Assembly: GCF_021462415.1 (NCBI RefSeq) | Contig: NZ_JAKEDS010000001.1 | Coordinates: 654,273-718,272 of the forward strand | Length of the DNA stretch: 64,000 nt | Source of the DNA: Rhodohalobacter sp. 614A | GTDB lineage: Bacteria > Bacteroidota > Rhodothermia > Balneolales > Balneolaceae | Direction: 5' to 3' | Part shown: positions 26,273-35,893 of the stretch, piece by piece | How positions within the stretch are numbered: position 1 is the first letter of the stretch | How the letters are laid out: every line of letters starts with the position of its first letter | Position numbers and translations under genes: made by a program | Notes under the pieces: generated by a model | Told to the model about the DNA's origin: nothing | The model's input: the letters and a program-made list of their open reading frames with translations, nothing else | Database searches by the model: none

Positions 26273-27988
26273 TTAAAAGTTTCCAGTTCCAAAGTCGGGA
26301 TTGTTTTCATCCCACCACACGCGTTCTTGGTTTAAAATCCTTCCTTTGTTATAATCACTACCGCTGAAAGTCCAACCCAGACTTTGCATAGCACTAAGAA
26401 AGTTAGACTTATTAATTTCATTATCTGGTTCATTAATAGGGAAACGTCTGGGAATTGGAAGCTCATTGCCACCGGTAGTTATCGTTTCCCACATCAGGAT
26501 ATTGCCATTCTTGCTTGGAAAGCCAGTTCTTCTCACCAAAGCAAATTGTTCCGTTGGATACCGGAAGAAATTGATGTATTGCTGGAAGTAAATCTTTTCG
26601 AGATTATCTATTCCGTTAAGAGCTACTTCATCCTGTGCAAGGTACTCGTCAATTTGACCGCCTTCCAGTCGCACTTCATCGTAATCGTAAATCTGTGCAA
26701 CGCGGGCAATATCATCCACTGTTTCGATGGATGCACGAACTCCTTTTTCATACCATTCCTGGGCTGATCCTTGTCCGGTAACGTATCCTTTTTCAATGAA
26801 TTCAGCTATGTAAAGAGCAATTTCTCCAGCAGATACAAGTGCATCTTTATAGTAGCCTGTTCCATTATCATACCCGGGATTAAAGAACCGTCTGTTGATA
26901 TGAGATAGCTGATTATAGCCGTTTCCTTCTGCATCGGTATAGCTTCCGTACCATGGATATGTATTTGCCATAGCAGGGCTTGCCGGCCCCCCTCTGTACC
27001 GATCCCAACGGATAACAGGTTCTTCAGGATTAATCCAGCCGGGCAACGCTCTTTCTTCTGCCACAAAGGTATCTACCGCATCCTGATCGAAATCATTCGG
27101 CTCAAAATAGAAATGGGTTCTTGGGTCCTGCAGTTCCACAAGCTTGGTCATAAAATTGATCGCTGCGGAAGGGTTCCCGGCAAAGTCGTGGGCTTCGCCG
27201 GTATACTCGCCCGAAGGAGCCCATACAAACTCTTCATCCCGGGTTTCGATAATTCCGGCCGGACTGCCGAGTACATCATTTATGATTTCCTGTGCCCATT
27301 GCGGGTCTTTGTTTTCAACGCGAACTGCAATTCTCAATTTCAGTGAGTTTGCAACTCTCGCCCACTTTTTTGAATCTCCCTGGTAGATAAAATCCTGCTG
27401 CCCAAAATCAAGCTGGCCGGATTCATCGCCCATGAGAACGTCAATGGCACCATCCAGCTCATTCAGCCACTGCTCGTAAAGTTCTGACTGAGTGTCGTAC
27501 TTGGGAGTATAATTGTTTTCATATCGCCCCTGCATGGCTTCACTCCATGGCATGGAGCCGTATAGATCCGTTGCCCGAATCCCTTGTAAAACAGCGGGAA
27601 TGTAGGTTATGGCCCGCATATGAGTTCGTGTGACCTGATCGTCAGTTCCCATATTGTCAATGATTCGTCGTATTTCAAACAAATTCCTTGAAATAAAGTA
27701 GGTTTGTGTATAACGATTACCCACAGCACCCACATCATTGAATTGAGCCCCGTTTCCATTGATACTCACCACGGACTGGTTCCATCGAAGGAAATATTGG
27801 TAGTTATCATAAAACCACTCGGTATATTTGTAATGATCCATCTGATAAATGGACTCCGTAAACAAATGAGCCGGGTTCGGATTGTTGATTTGTGCCGGAT
27901 CCTCATTAATGGCGGCAAAATCATCCGTACATGAATTCATCATCGCTGTAAATACGATGACAGCCAATAAAAAAATTAGTTTTTTCAT
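26273..27988 (-). CDS. SusD/RagB-like outer-membrane lipoprotein (second pair)
   Basis: I choose the ATG at 27988 (MKKLIFLLAVIVFTAMMNSC...), which gives a normal lipoprotein signal with the lipobox cysteine at residue 20 and an AAGAA ribosome site. An in-frame ATG at 28012 would add eight residues. About 571 residues of SusD-like-2 type: NEDPAQINNPNPAHLFTE, ATDLYGSMPWSEAMQG, LYEQWLNELDGAIDVLM, YIAEFIEKGYVTGQG and a closing WWDENNPDF. It captures ligand for the SusC channel encoded just upstream. It is clearly diverged from the first SusD-like protein, so a different ligand is likely. Confidence 0.92.
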   Translation of the reverse strand: MKKLIFLLAVIVFTAMMNSCTDDFAAINEDPAQINNPNPAHLFTESIYQMDHYKYTEWFYDNYQYFLRWNQSVVSINGNGAQFNDVGAVGNRYTQTYFISRNLFEIRRIIDNMGTDDQVTRTHMRAITYIPAVLQGIRATDLYGSMPWSEAMQGRYENNYTPKYDTQSELYEQWLNELDGAIDVLMGDESGQLDFGQQDFIYQGDSKKWARVANSLKLRIAVRVENKDPQWAQEIINDVLGSPAGIIETRDEEFVWAPSGEYTGEAHDFAGNPSAAINFMTKLVELQDPRTHFYFEPNDFDQDAVDTFVAEERALPGWINPEEPVIRWDRYRGGPASPAMANTYPWYGSYTDAEGNGYNQLSHINRRFFNPGYDNGTGYYKDALVSAGEIALYIAEFIEKGYVTGQGSAQEWYEKGVRASIETVDDIARVAQIYDYDEVRLEGGQIDEYLAQDEVALNGIDNLEKIYFQQYINFFRYPTEQFALVRRTGFPSKNGNILMWETITTGGNELPIPRRFPINEPDNEINKSNFLSAMQSLGWTFSGSDYNKGRILNQERVWWDENNPDFGTGNF

Positions 27989-28031
27989 AATATTCTTGAT
28001 TTGAGAATGCATAGTGTAAACATCCTATAGG

Positions 28032-31000
28032 TTAAAATTCGATATCCAGGTTTACACCAAGTGTTCTTACATATGGCATCACTCCCCATACGTGTGCAGC
28101 ACCGGCATCCGTGCTTCGTACTGAAAACGGATGAATATTATCGGGCATGGTTTTGTAGAGGAAACCAAGGTCTCGGCCAAATACAGAAACTCTCAAATTA
28201 CTTACCTGCAGTTTCTCTGTAATCTGGACTGGCAGATCGTAGCCAAGCGTAATTTCCCGAATTCCGATATAGGAATTTTCATGAACTACATTTTCGTTAA
28301 TCACACCGGAGCCCCACGAATTATTCCAATAATGCCAGCCACCGGCATGCGTCGGTTCAACCAATCCTTGATCGTAAGCAGCCTGGTAGGTCATTCCACC
28401 AACATCTACTCCGTCGATAGTGGTACCATCCACAAAAACTCCATCGGGAATTACACCGTCATGATAGGTGATTCCGTCATACTTGGAGGTCCATGTAACA
28501 CCACCGTGTTCTTCGTCGCGGTATTCCAGGGATGATTCGAGATTGCCATAGGCTACACCGTATCGGCCTACATAGTTTACAACGTCCCCGCCAATTTTAA
28601 GATCCAGCAATACGCTGAGACTAAATCCTTTGTAGTACAGGTCTGATGAAATACTACCAAGAAAGTCAGGGTTCATGTTCCCAACTTCTTCTTGTTCCCC
28701 AGATCGTACATAGTAAGCCGAGCGATAGGCACTAGTCCAGTTAAGAAGTTTCTTTTTAGTTCCTTCTTGATTCTCTTCATCCCAGTCTATTGCAGGAGCG
28801 GAGTCGGAGTAGAGCACGCCCCACTCTTCGCCTACAAAGGCAACGGTTCCAACCCGGGTATTTCCGTAGGTTGCACTTTCATACAGATTATACCGGCTAA
28901 TGTCTTCGTGCAGGGATTTGATTTTATTCCTGTTTCGGGTATAGGTAAGATCTATTCCCCATCTCAAATCAGTGGTTTCAATAATTCGTGTATTAAGAGC
29001 GATTTCAATACCCTGATTTTGAATGTTTCCGGCATTAATCAGTTGCGATTCTACACCCGTTTCGTACGGTACAGGTATTTCAAGAATTTGATTGATGGTA
29101 TTCTCTTTGTACCAAGTTACATCCAAGCCGATTCTTTCATCAAGCAATCGAATGTCTGCGCCAAGTTCCCATGCTTTTTTGCGTTCCGGTTGTAAATCCA
29201 GGTTTGGTACCTTATGGTCTGTATAACCAACACGAACAAGGTTTTGTCCGGTTAACGATTGTAAGTTACCTTGGTGAGAAAAGCCCGGGTTGATTGAGTA
29301 AATATCGTAGTCGTTTCCAACTTCGGCATAAGAAAGACGAAGCTGTGCGTACGATACAAAGTCAGGCAGCTCGAACGTTTGAGTTGCCAGCCATGACAAG
29401 CTTGCAGACGGATAGAAATAGCTGTTATTTCCAGATCCATCTGAATAGGTCAATGTTGAGGTCCAGTCATTTCTACCTGTAATATTCAGGAAAAGCTGGT
29501 TTTTATACTCAAGGTTGGCGTAACTTAATACAGAGTTGAGCTGCTTGGTTCCAAAAATGTCAGCCCTCGCTGTTGGTGTATTGATACTATTGTCAAGGAA
29601 ATATTGACCCGGCACGGTTAATCCTCCTTCGGTATTTGAACGGGTAGACGAAGCTTCCGCATTCAAATGCTCGGCACCGAGCGTTAATGATCCAAAAAGG
29701 TCTTCAGTCAGCTGTCCTAAAAAGTTAAAGAACACTTTTCCGTCGTACTCTTCCCGTCTTTCGTGGCCAAGAGCATAGAGACCTCCGGAATTTGCAAAGC
29801 CTTGCCCAAGTTCTTTGTCTTCACTTTTTATGTAATAATTATTGATGTAGCCATCCAAGTTAATATTAAACCAATCAGCAATATCAAATCGAACTTTTGT
29901 AGTAAGCCGAAGTGTTTCTTCAATCCGTTCATAATCGTTTTCATAGAGTGTAAAGAAGCTGCCTAAACCCGGAACAGACCCAAGTGGATCTCCATAATCT
30001 GTGGATGGTACTCCACCGTGGTCGGCCATATAAAGATCTTCCCATTTGTCTGTGTCATAATTTCTGAAAAATGAGGAAGTAATGAATGACTGCTGAAAAT
30101 CAGCGCGAGGCGGATTTTTTGCTTTCGCATGAGAGTAACTCAGGCCTACATCCGCGCTGATAAAATCATTCATCTCATGAGTAACCCTAGAAAAAATAGC
30201 TGATCTGTTGAAGTCGTTGTTTGGAGTTGTTCCCGTTTCTGCGGTATTTGTACCGGAAACCAAGAAGGTTGTGGTTTCGTTACCCCCATCAAACTGAAGG
30301 TTTGTGTTGCTGTAAAATCCACGCTCGTACAGATCAAGAAAGTTATCCGGAGTTGGATTGTTGGGGATCATTGTTTGACCGTCAAGGTCCAAAACCATGG
30401 TATTTCCATCCATTCGTGGACCATAAGACAGGTCCGTTCTTTGATAATAGGGACGGCCTTCAGAATCCATATAAAATTCATTGCCAACATTAAACGGATG
30501 CTCTAAACCACTTGCTGCACCGGGTATGGTTCCGGGTCCATATTCATTTTGAAATGCTGGTCCGTCATAAGGATCTTTTATGTGAATCCGCTGACTAAAC
30601 CGTACCCCGATACCAGGCCGTGCAGAACCTTTCTTAGTTGTAATTTCCACAACACCGTTAATGGCGCGTGAACCGTACAGAGCGGTAGCAGCAGCTCCTT
30701 TCAGAACCGTTACAGATTCAAATTCATCTGGATTTAGGTTTTTAAGTTGGTTACCCCAGTCATCACCACCAACAGACCACTGAGACCCCCCCGAAACCTG
30801 GTTGTCATAAACAACGCCGTCCACTACAAATATAGGCTGGTTATTAGATCCCAAAACAGAATTGCCACGAAGGGTTATACGGCTACCGCCAAAAGTACCA
30901 CCGTCTGTCTGTTGAATATCCACCCCGGAAACCCTGCCCTGAAGTGCATCTACTGGGTTAATAGCAGATGAAAGTGTAACATTATCTCCTGTTAATGCAG

Positions 31001-31388
31001 TCGAGGAGTATCCAATAGTTCTTTTTTGCCGTTCAATACCAAGTGCTGTAACCACCAGTGCATCCATGGCGCTCGACTCGGCTTCCATTACCACATCCAA
31101 CACATCACTTGTGGGAATGGCCAAAACCTGTGGCTTCATCCCGATAAATGAGAACCGTATCTGTTCTGCCCCTTCGGGTATTTGTAGTGTATAAAATCCG
31201 TCAACGTCTGTTACGGTACCTCTTTGGGTTCCAACCACTAAAACGTTTACGCCCGGTAACACTGAGCCATCTTCGGTAAATGTTACCGTTCCTGTTAAAG
31301 TTCGTTGTTGTGCATTTGCTGGAATGTTAAGTACAAACAACAAAAGCACGCACAAACTGAACAGTCTAAAGTATCTATTTTGTCGCAT
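28032..31388 (-). CDS. SusC/RagA-type TonB-dependent transporter (second pair)
   Basis: 1118 residues. A signal peptide ends at PANAQ. A regulatory-like domain follows (GTVTFTEDGSVLPGVNVLVVG), then a plug with DALQGRVSGVDIQQ and VLKGAAATALYGSRAINGVVEITTKKGSA, then a barrel ending in VNLDIEF. Same architecture as the first SusC but with many differences in the barrel. Its upstream region holds the exact 16-bp palindrome at 31573-31588, so both pairs may respond to the same regulator. Confidence 0.96.
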   Translation of the reverse strand: MRQNRYFRLFSLCVLLLFVLNIPANAQQRTLTGTVTFTEDGSVLPGVNVLVVGTQRGTVTDVDGFYTLQIPEGAEQIRFSFIGMKPQVLAIPTSDVLDVVMEAESSAMDALVVTALGIERQKRTIGYSSTALTGDNVTLSSAINPVDALQGRVSGVDIQQTDGGTFGGSRITLRGNSVLGSNNQPIFVVDGVVYDNQVSGGSQWSVGGDDWGNQLKNLNPDEFESVTVLKGAAATALYGSRAINGVVEITTKKGSARPGIGVRFSQRIHIKDPYDGPAFQNEYGPGTIPGAASGLEHPFNVGNEFYMDSEGRPYYQRTDLSYGPRMDGNTMVLDLDGQTMIPNNPTPDNFLDLYERGFYSNTNLQFDGGNETTTFLVSGTNTAETGTTPNNDFNRSAIFSRVTHEMNDFISADVGLSYSHAKAKNPPRADFQQSFITSSFFRNYDTDKWEDLYMADHGGVPSTDYGDPLGSVPGLGSFFTLYENDYERIEETLRLTTKVRFDIADWFNINLDGYINNYYIKSEDKELGQGFANSGGLYALGHERREEYDGKVFFNFLGQLTEDLFGSLTLGAEHLNAEASSTRSNTEGGLTVPGQYFLDNSINTPTARADIFGTKQLNSVLSYANLEYKNQLFLNITGRNDWTSTLTYSDGSGNNSYFYPSASLSWLATQTFELPDFVSYAQLRLSYAEVGNDYDIYSINPGFSHQGNLQSLTGQNLVRVGYTDHKVPNLDLQPERKKAWELGADIRLLDERIGLDVTWYKENTINQILEIPVPYETGVESQLINAGNIQNQGIEIALNTRIIETTDLRWGIDLTYTRNRNKIKSLHEDISRYNLYESATYGNTRVGTVAFVGEEWGVLYSDSAPAIDWDEENQEGTKKKLLNWTSAYRSAYYVRSGEQEEVGNMNPDFLGSISSDLYYKGFSLSVLLDLKIGGDVVNYVGRYGVAYGNLESSLEYRDEEHGGVTWTSKYDGITYHDGVIPDGVFVDGTTIDGVDVGGMTYQAAYDQGLVEPTHAGGWHYWNNSWGSGVINENVVHENSYIGIREITLGYDLPVQITEKLQVSNLRVSVFGRDLGFLYKTMPDNIHPFSVRSTDAGAAHVWGVMPYVRTLGVNLDIEF

Positions 31389-31779
31389 GATTTTACCTCT
31401 TAATATTAAATTAGAAAAGTCAAAAGAGCTGTTGAGCTATTTTGAGTTTTCATTTTTAAGACTCCGATGCCTTATATAGATAAAGCGTAACTCCTTTGGC
31501 ATCTAAATGAATTGTCTTTTTATCTTCATTTAATTTACTAAACGAGGCAATGATGCAGAAGCGCCGCACGTCTTGGAACCGGTTCCAATATCATTAGATC
31601 AGTTCTTTTTCTGTAAAATCAATGAGATAACCAATTTCTTAATAAGAGAATCTTTTGGTTGCTGAAAATGAAGCCAGATTCAAGTTCTCACATACAATTC
31701 CTCCCTGAATTTTCTTACTTTCACATTGGAATGAAAGAAAGGCAAAACCCTTTTGAAATAAGTAAATAAACAAGGCATC
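31389..31779. other. Intergenic region between second susC and kbl
   Basis: 391 bases between divergent genes. Apart from the palindromic operator at 31573-31588 I see no gene, RNA or repeat. The remaining sequence is AT-rich and must carry the promoters of susC and kbl. Confidence 0.5.
31573..31588. promoter_or_regulatory. LacI-type palindromic operator, copy 2
   Basis: The sequence TTGGAACCGGTTCCAA is a perfect 16-base palindrome followed by TATCA, matching the copy at 21201-21218 at 15 of 16 positions. It lies 185 bases upstream of the second susC start. This form is typical of LacI-family operators. No LacI-family gene is in the window. Confidence 0.72.
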
Positions 31780-32970
31780 ATGTACACATTTTTAAAAGAC
31801 AACCTGCGCGACGAATTGGATCAGATCAAGAAAGACGGACTCTATAAAGACGAACGGGTCATTACCACTCCGCAGGGTGCAGTTATCAAAACCACTCAGG
31901 GAAAAGAGGTTATCAATTTTTGTGCAAATAATTATCTCGGTCTTTCTTCTCATCCACGGGTGATTGAAGCCGCGAAAAAGACCGTTGATGAGTATGGATA
32001 TGGGATGTCTTCTGTACGATTTATTTGCGGAACCCAAACCATTCACAAAGAACTTGAAGAGAAAATCGCTGAATTCCTGGGAATGGAAGATGCCATTCTT
32101 TACGCGGCGGCATTTGATGCAAACGGCGGCGTTTTTGAACCGCTTTTGGGACCTGAGGATGCGATTATTTCCGACCAACTTAATCATGCCTCCATTATTG
32201 ACGGCGTCCGGTTGTGCAAAGCTCAGCGATATGTGTACAAGCACAACGACATGAATGACCTTGAGGAGAAATTGAAAGAAGCCTCGGATGTCCGAACCAA
32301 AGTGATTGCTACCGACGGTGTTTTCTCGATGGATGGAACCATTGCCCAACTGGACAAAATTTGTGATCTGGCTGATAAATATGACGCTTTGGTAATGTCT
32401 GACGAATGCCACTCCACAGGATTTGTCGGAAAAACCGGCCGCGGCGTTCATGAGTACAGAGATGTAATGGGACGCATTGATATCATCACCGGAACATTGG
32501 GCAAGGCTCTTGGCGGGGCTTCAGGTGGATTTACCGCATCACACAAAGAAGTTGTTGAAATTCTTCGCCAGAGATCACGTCCGTATCTGTTTTCAAATAC
32601 ACTTGCGCCGGCGATTACCGGAGCCTCAATTGAAGTGCTCAACCTGCTCAGTGAAACAACCGAACTGCGGGATAAACTTGAATCCAACACCACATATTTC
32701 AGAGAAAAAATGACCGATGCAGGATTCGATATCAAGCCGGGATCACATCCCATTGTACCGGTAATGTTATACGAAGCGAAACTGGCCCAAGACTTCGCCG
32801 AAAAACTTCTTGAGAAAGGCATTTACGTCATCGGATTTTTCTATCCGGTTGTACCCAAAGGCCAAGCCCGAATTCGCGTTCAGCTTTCCGCAGCCCACGA
32901 AAAAGAGCATTTGGATCAGGCGGTTGAAGCGTTTTCGGAAATTGGACAGGAACTTGGAGTGATCAGTTAG
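31780..32970 (+). CDS. kbl: 2-amino-3-ketobutyrate CoA ligase (glycine C-acetyltransferase)
   Basis: 396 residues, normal length for an alpha-oxoamine synthase. Seen: [13 protein letters not shown], the substrate-site [18 protein letters not shown] and the PLP lysine in [14 protein letters not shown] (Lys242). It cleaves 2-amino-3-ketobutyrate with CoA into glycine and acetyl-CoA. The threonine 3-dehydrogenase that makes this substrate is encoded 334 bases downstream, so the pair forms the threonine-to-glycine route. 8-amino-7-oxononanoate synthase is a relative, but the pairing supports kbl. Confidence 0.95.
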   Translation: MYTFLKDNLRDELDQIKKDGLYKDERVITTPQGAVIKTTQGKEVINFCANNYLGLSSHPRVIEAAKKTVDEYGYGMSSVRFICGTQTIHKELEEKIAEFLGMEDAILYAAAFDANGGVFEPLLGPEDAIISDQLNHASIIDGVRLCKAQRYVYKHNDMNDLEEKLKEASDVRTKVIATDGVFSMDGTIAQLDKICDLADKYDALVMSDECHSTGFVGKTGRGVHEYRDVMGRIDIITGTLGKALGGASGGFTASHKEVVEILRQRSRPYLFSNTLAPAITGASIEVLNLLSETTELRDKLESNTTYFREKMTDAGFDIKPGSHPIVPVMLYEAKLAQDFAEKLLEKGIYVIGFFYPVVPKGQARIRVQLSAAHEKEHLDQAVEAFSEIGQELGVIS

Positions 32971-32971
32971 C

Positions 32972-33211
32972 AGGGCAATCGGTGAGGGATACCGGAAAAG
33001 GCAGTATCCCAAATACTTTGTCAATAAAATCAGTGATGCAGACATGGAAAATACCGAAACTCAAATATCACTCGATTTCGCTGAATCTTGCGGATATATT
33101 GAACCTGAGTTGAATACGAAACTTCGCAAGAAGTCAGAAGAAGTTGGAGGGTTGTTAAATCACATGATACACCATCCTGAAAAGTACCGAAGAAAATCAT
33201 CTGGGTCTTAA
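32972..33211 (+). pseudogene. Remnant of a four-helix-bundle (S23/IVP-type) protein gene
   Basis: Read in the frame from 32972, the sequence gives AIGEGYRKRQYPKYF, NKISDADMENTETQISLDFA, CGYIEPELNTKLRKKSEEVG and LLNHMIHHPEKY up to a TAA at 33211. This matches helices 2-4 of the small four-helix-bundle family related to the 23S rRNA intervening-sequence protein. The N-terminal third and start codon are missing, because an in-frame TGA lies inside the end of kbl. The remaining 80 codons have no internal stop or frameshift, so the truncation looks fairly recent. It lies between kbl and tdh. Confidence 0.7.
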
Positions 33212-33304
33212 TATGTTAAAAATTTGCCGACTGCATATTGTCAACTGCCAACTTTTGATAAATAACGAAAAGACTCAAAACGATTTAAAATTTAGAAACA
33301 AAGA

Positions 33305-34285
33305 ATGAGCAAGATCTTAATAACCGGCGCGTGCGGACAACTCGGGAGTGAACTTACGTCCGAGCTTCGGCGGATCCATGGAAATGATCAGGTGATTGCA
33401 TCGGACATTTCTGAACCGAATGACCGACTTGGTGAAGGACCATTTGAGCAGCTGGATGTACTGGATGAATCCAAAATCAAAGAGATTGTCGACAAGTACG
33501 AGATCAAAATCATTTATCATCTTGCCGCACTTCTGTCTGCCAATGCAGAAAAAAATATCTATCTGGGGTGGAAGCTGAATGTGAACGGGCTTTTGAATGT
33601 GCTGGAAGTTGCAAAAGACAAATCTTTGGAAAAGATTTTCTGGCCGAGCTCGATTGCCGTTTTTGGTCCGGATGCAAAGAAAAAAGGCACTCCGCAAAAC
33701 AGTGCATGTAATCCCACAACGGTTTATGGAATCAGCAAGATGGCCGGGGAGCAGTGGTGTGCGTATTATCATCGAAAATTTGGGGTGGATGTGCGAAGTC
33801 TTCGGTATCCCGGTCTGATTGGGTATAAAGCAATGCCCGGCGGCGGCACAACCGATTATGCTGTGGATATTTACCACAAAGCGATTAAAGGCGAACCGTT
33901 CGAATGTTTTCTCGAGAAAGACACCAAACTCCCCATGATGTACATGCAAGATGCCGTAAAAGCTACCATCATGTTGATGAATGCACCAGCTGAGAAGATT
34001 TCAGTTCGAACCAGTTACAATATCGGTGCGATTAGTTTTTCTCCGGAGGAAATTGCCGAATCGATCAAACAGAAACTTCCCGATTTCGAGATTCAGTACA
34101 ATCCCGATCATAGACAAGATATCGCATCCACGTGGCCCGACAGTATCGACGATTCCGCCGCACGAACCGATTGGAAATGGAAACCCGGTTTTGATCTCGA
34201 CAACATGACAGCCGACATTCTTAAGCATCTGCCGGAATTTTGGGATTTGGATGTACCGGACACGATAAATGTGGATAAAATATAA
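33305..34285 (+). CDS. tdh: L-threonine 3-dehydrogenase, SDR (epimerase-like) type
   Basis: 326 residues of the extended SDR fold: N-terminal ILITGACGQLGSEL nucleotide loop, DVLDES, YHLAALLSANAE, the catalytic Ser in WPSSIAVFG, and YGISKMAGE with the Tyr-Lys pair. The stretch RYPGLIGYKAMPGGGTTDYAVDIYHKA is characteristic of the bacterial epimerase-like TDH group rather than of sugar epimerases. It oxidises threonine with NAD+ to 2-amino-3-ketobutyrate, the substrate of the kbl product encoded upstream. Start codon 33305 follows an AAAGA tract. Confidence 0.93.
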   Translation: MSKILITGACGQLGSELTSELRRIHGNDQVIASDISEPNDRLGEGPFEQLDVLDESKIKEIVDKYEIKIIYHLAALLSANAEKNIYLGWKLNVNGLLNVLEVAKDKSLEKIFWPSSIAVFGPDAKKKGTPQNSACNPTTVYGISKMAGEQWCAYYHRKFGVDVRSLRYPGLIGYKAMPGGGTTDYAVDIYHKAIKGEPFECFLEKDTKLPMMYMQDAVKATIMLMNAPAEKISVRTSYNIGAISFSPEEIAESIKQKLPDFEIQYNPDHRQDIASTWPDSIDDSAARTDWKWKPGFDLDNMTADILKHLPEFWDLDVPDTINVDKI

Positions 34286-34304
34286 CGTGAAAACTTTATC
34301 GATC

Positions 34305-35870
34305 ATGACATGTGATAAAAGAATTCTCACTCCCTTCGCTCTAATTTTTGTTTTCCTGTTCTCCTGCTCCAAACCGACTCAATCCCAAACCGAGTTCGAC
34401 CTCCTCATCACGAATGCTAAGATTGTAGACGGAACCGGATCAGAAGCTTTTTCCGGTAATATCTTGATTGATGACGGAATCATCCAAAAAGTGGGAGCGT
34501 TTGATACGGATACCATTCAAGCTGTTCAAACTATTGATGCAAACGGCCGCGTGGTTTCATCCGGTTTTATTGATACGCACTCGCATGGCAATCCGATTGA
34601 AACGCCCCGATTTGATAATTTTCTTTCGATGGGAGTCACAACCATCAGCCTGGGGCAAGATGGAAACAGTCCGGCTACTGAAAATCTGTCTGAGTGGATG
34701 GATCAGGTGGACTCGATTGGAACCGGGCCGAATATCCTTCACTTTATGGGCCATGGAACACTCCGGCGATTGACGAATACTCCCCAACAACCCATACTTG
34801 CAGATGCAAATTTAGAAGCGATGGTTGGCCTGATGAATAATGCAATGCAGGCCGGATCCTTTGGTCTGACCACTGGCCTTGAGTACGAATCCGGTCGGTA
34901 TGCTACAATGCCAGAACTGGTGGCATTGGCTGAATCTGTAGCCAATCACAACGGATTGGTGATGAGCCATGTTCGCAGTGAAGATGACACTGAAATTGAA
35001 GATTCTATCCGTGAATTGATTGAGCAGGGGAAAAAATCAGGCGCCAACATTCAGGCCTCACACATTAAAGTTGTATATGCAAATAATCCGACCCGTGCTG
35101 AAGCTGTTCTGCAATTGATGAATGAAGCTCGCGAAAAAGGAATTCAAATTACGGCTGATGTTTATCCTTATACGGCCAGCTTTACCGGAATCGGGATTGT
35201 GTTTCCCCATTGGGTAACGCCCGCTAATTTCAATGAAGTAAAAGAATCGCGGCGTACCGAACTGGAAGAATATCTTCGCAATCGAATCGCCATGCGAAAT
35301 GGCCCCGAAGCCACGCTTTTCGGAACGGCTCCCTGGGCAGGAATGACACTTGCGGAAGTGGCCGATTCTCTTAACAAACCATTTGAAGATGTATTAATTG
35401 ACGATATTGGTCCTACAGGAGCCAGCGCAGCCTATTTTGTGATGAATGAAGAAGTAATGAAACGCTTCTTACAAGATCCTCATGTGATGGTCAGCTCCGA
35501 TGGCAGTCCAACCATGCGTCATCCCCGGGGATACGGCAGTTTCGCCAAAATCATTGATAATTACGTGAATACAGAATCTGTGTTAACGCTCGAAGAAGCC
35601 ATTCATAAAATGACTGGACTTCCTGCAGAAATACTTGGTTTGTCCGATTCGAACCAGGTTGAAATTCCACGCGGACTCCTTCACGAAGGCTTCGCCGCAG
35701 ATCTTCTGATTTTTACCCCACAAAACATCAACGATACAGCCGATTTTGAAAATCCTCATCAATACGCCGAAGGATTTGATTGGGTGTTTGTGAATGGAGA
35801 GCCTGTGATTGAAGAGGGAGAACGAAATGAAATTCGTCCAGCGGGTATCATCAGAAAAATATCCAAATAA
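34305..35870 (+). CDS. D-aminoacylase/N-acyl-D-amino-acid deacylase-like amidohydrolase lipoprotein
   Basis: I place the start at 34305 (MTCDKRILTPFALIFVFLFSC...), which gives a lipoprotein signal and leaves 19 bases after tdh; an upstream ATG at 34269 would overlap tdh. About 521 residues. Amidohydrolase features: LITNAKIVDGTG, FIDTHSHGNP (metal motif DTHSH), MSHVRSEDD, ASHIKVVY, VSSDGSPTMRHPRGYGSF and a C-terminal FAADLLIFTP. The DAA family removes acyl groups from N-acyl-D-amino acids. The exact substrate is open. It lies in a rightward run with tdh and a phosphatase-superfamily gene. Confidence 0.88.
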   Translation: MTCDKRILTPFALIFVFLFSCSKPTQSQTEFDLLITNAKIVDGTGSEAFSGNILIDDGIIQKVGAFDTDTIQAVQTIDANGRVVSSGFIDTHSHGNPIETPRFDNFLSMGVTTISLGQDGNSPATENLSEWMDQVDSIGTGPNILHFMGHGTLRRLTNTPQQPILADANLEAMVGLMNNAMQAGSFGLTTGLEYESGRYATMPELVALAESVANHNGLVMSHVRSEDDTEIEDSIRELIEQGKKSGANIQASHIKVVYANNPTRAEAVLQLMNEAREKGIQITADVYPYTASFTGIGIVFPHWVTPANFNEVKESRRTELEEYLRNRIAMRNGPEATLFGTAPWAGMTLAEVADSLNKPFEDVLIDDIGPTGASAAYFVMNEEVMKRFLQDPHVMVSSDGSPTMRHPRGYGSFAKIIDNYVNTESVLTLEEAIHKMTGLPAEILGLSDSNQVEIPRGLLHEGFAADLLIFTPQNINDTADFENPHQYAEGFDWVFVNGEPVIEEGERNEIRPAGIIRKISK

Positions 35871-35893
35871 CGGTTACCGCTATTCTTCTAATA

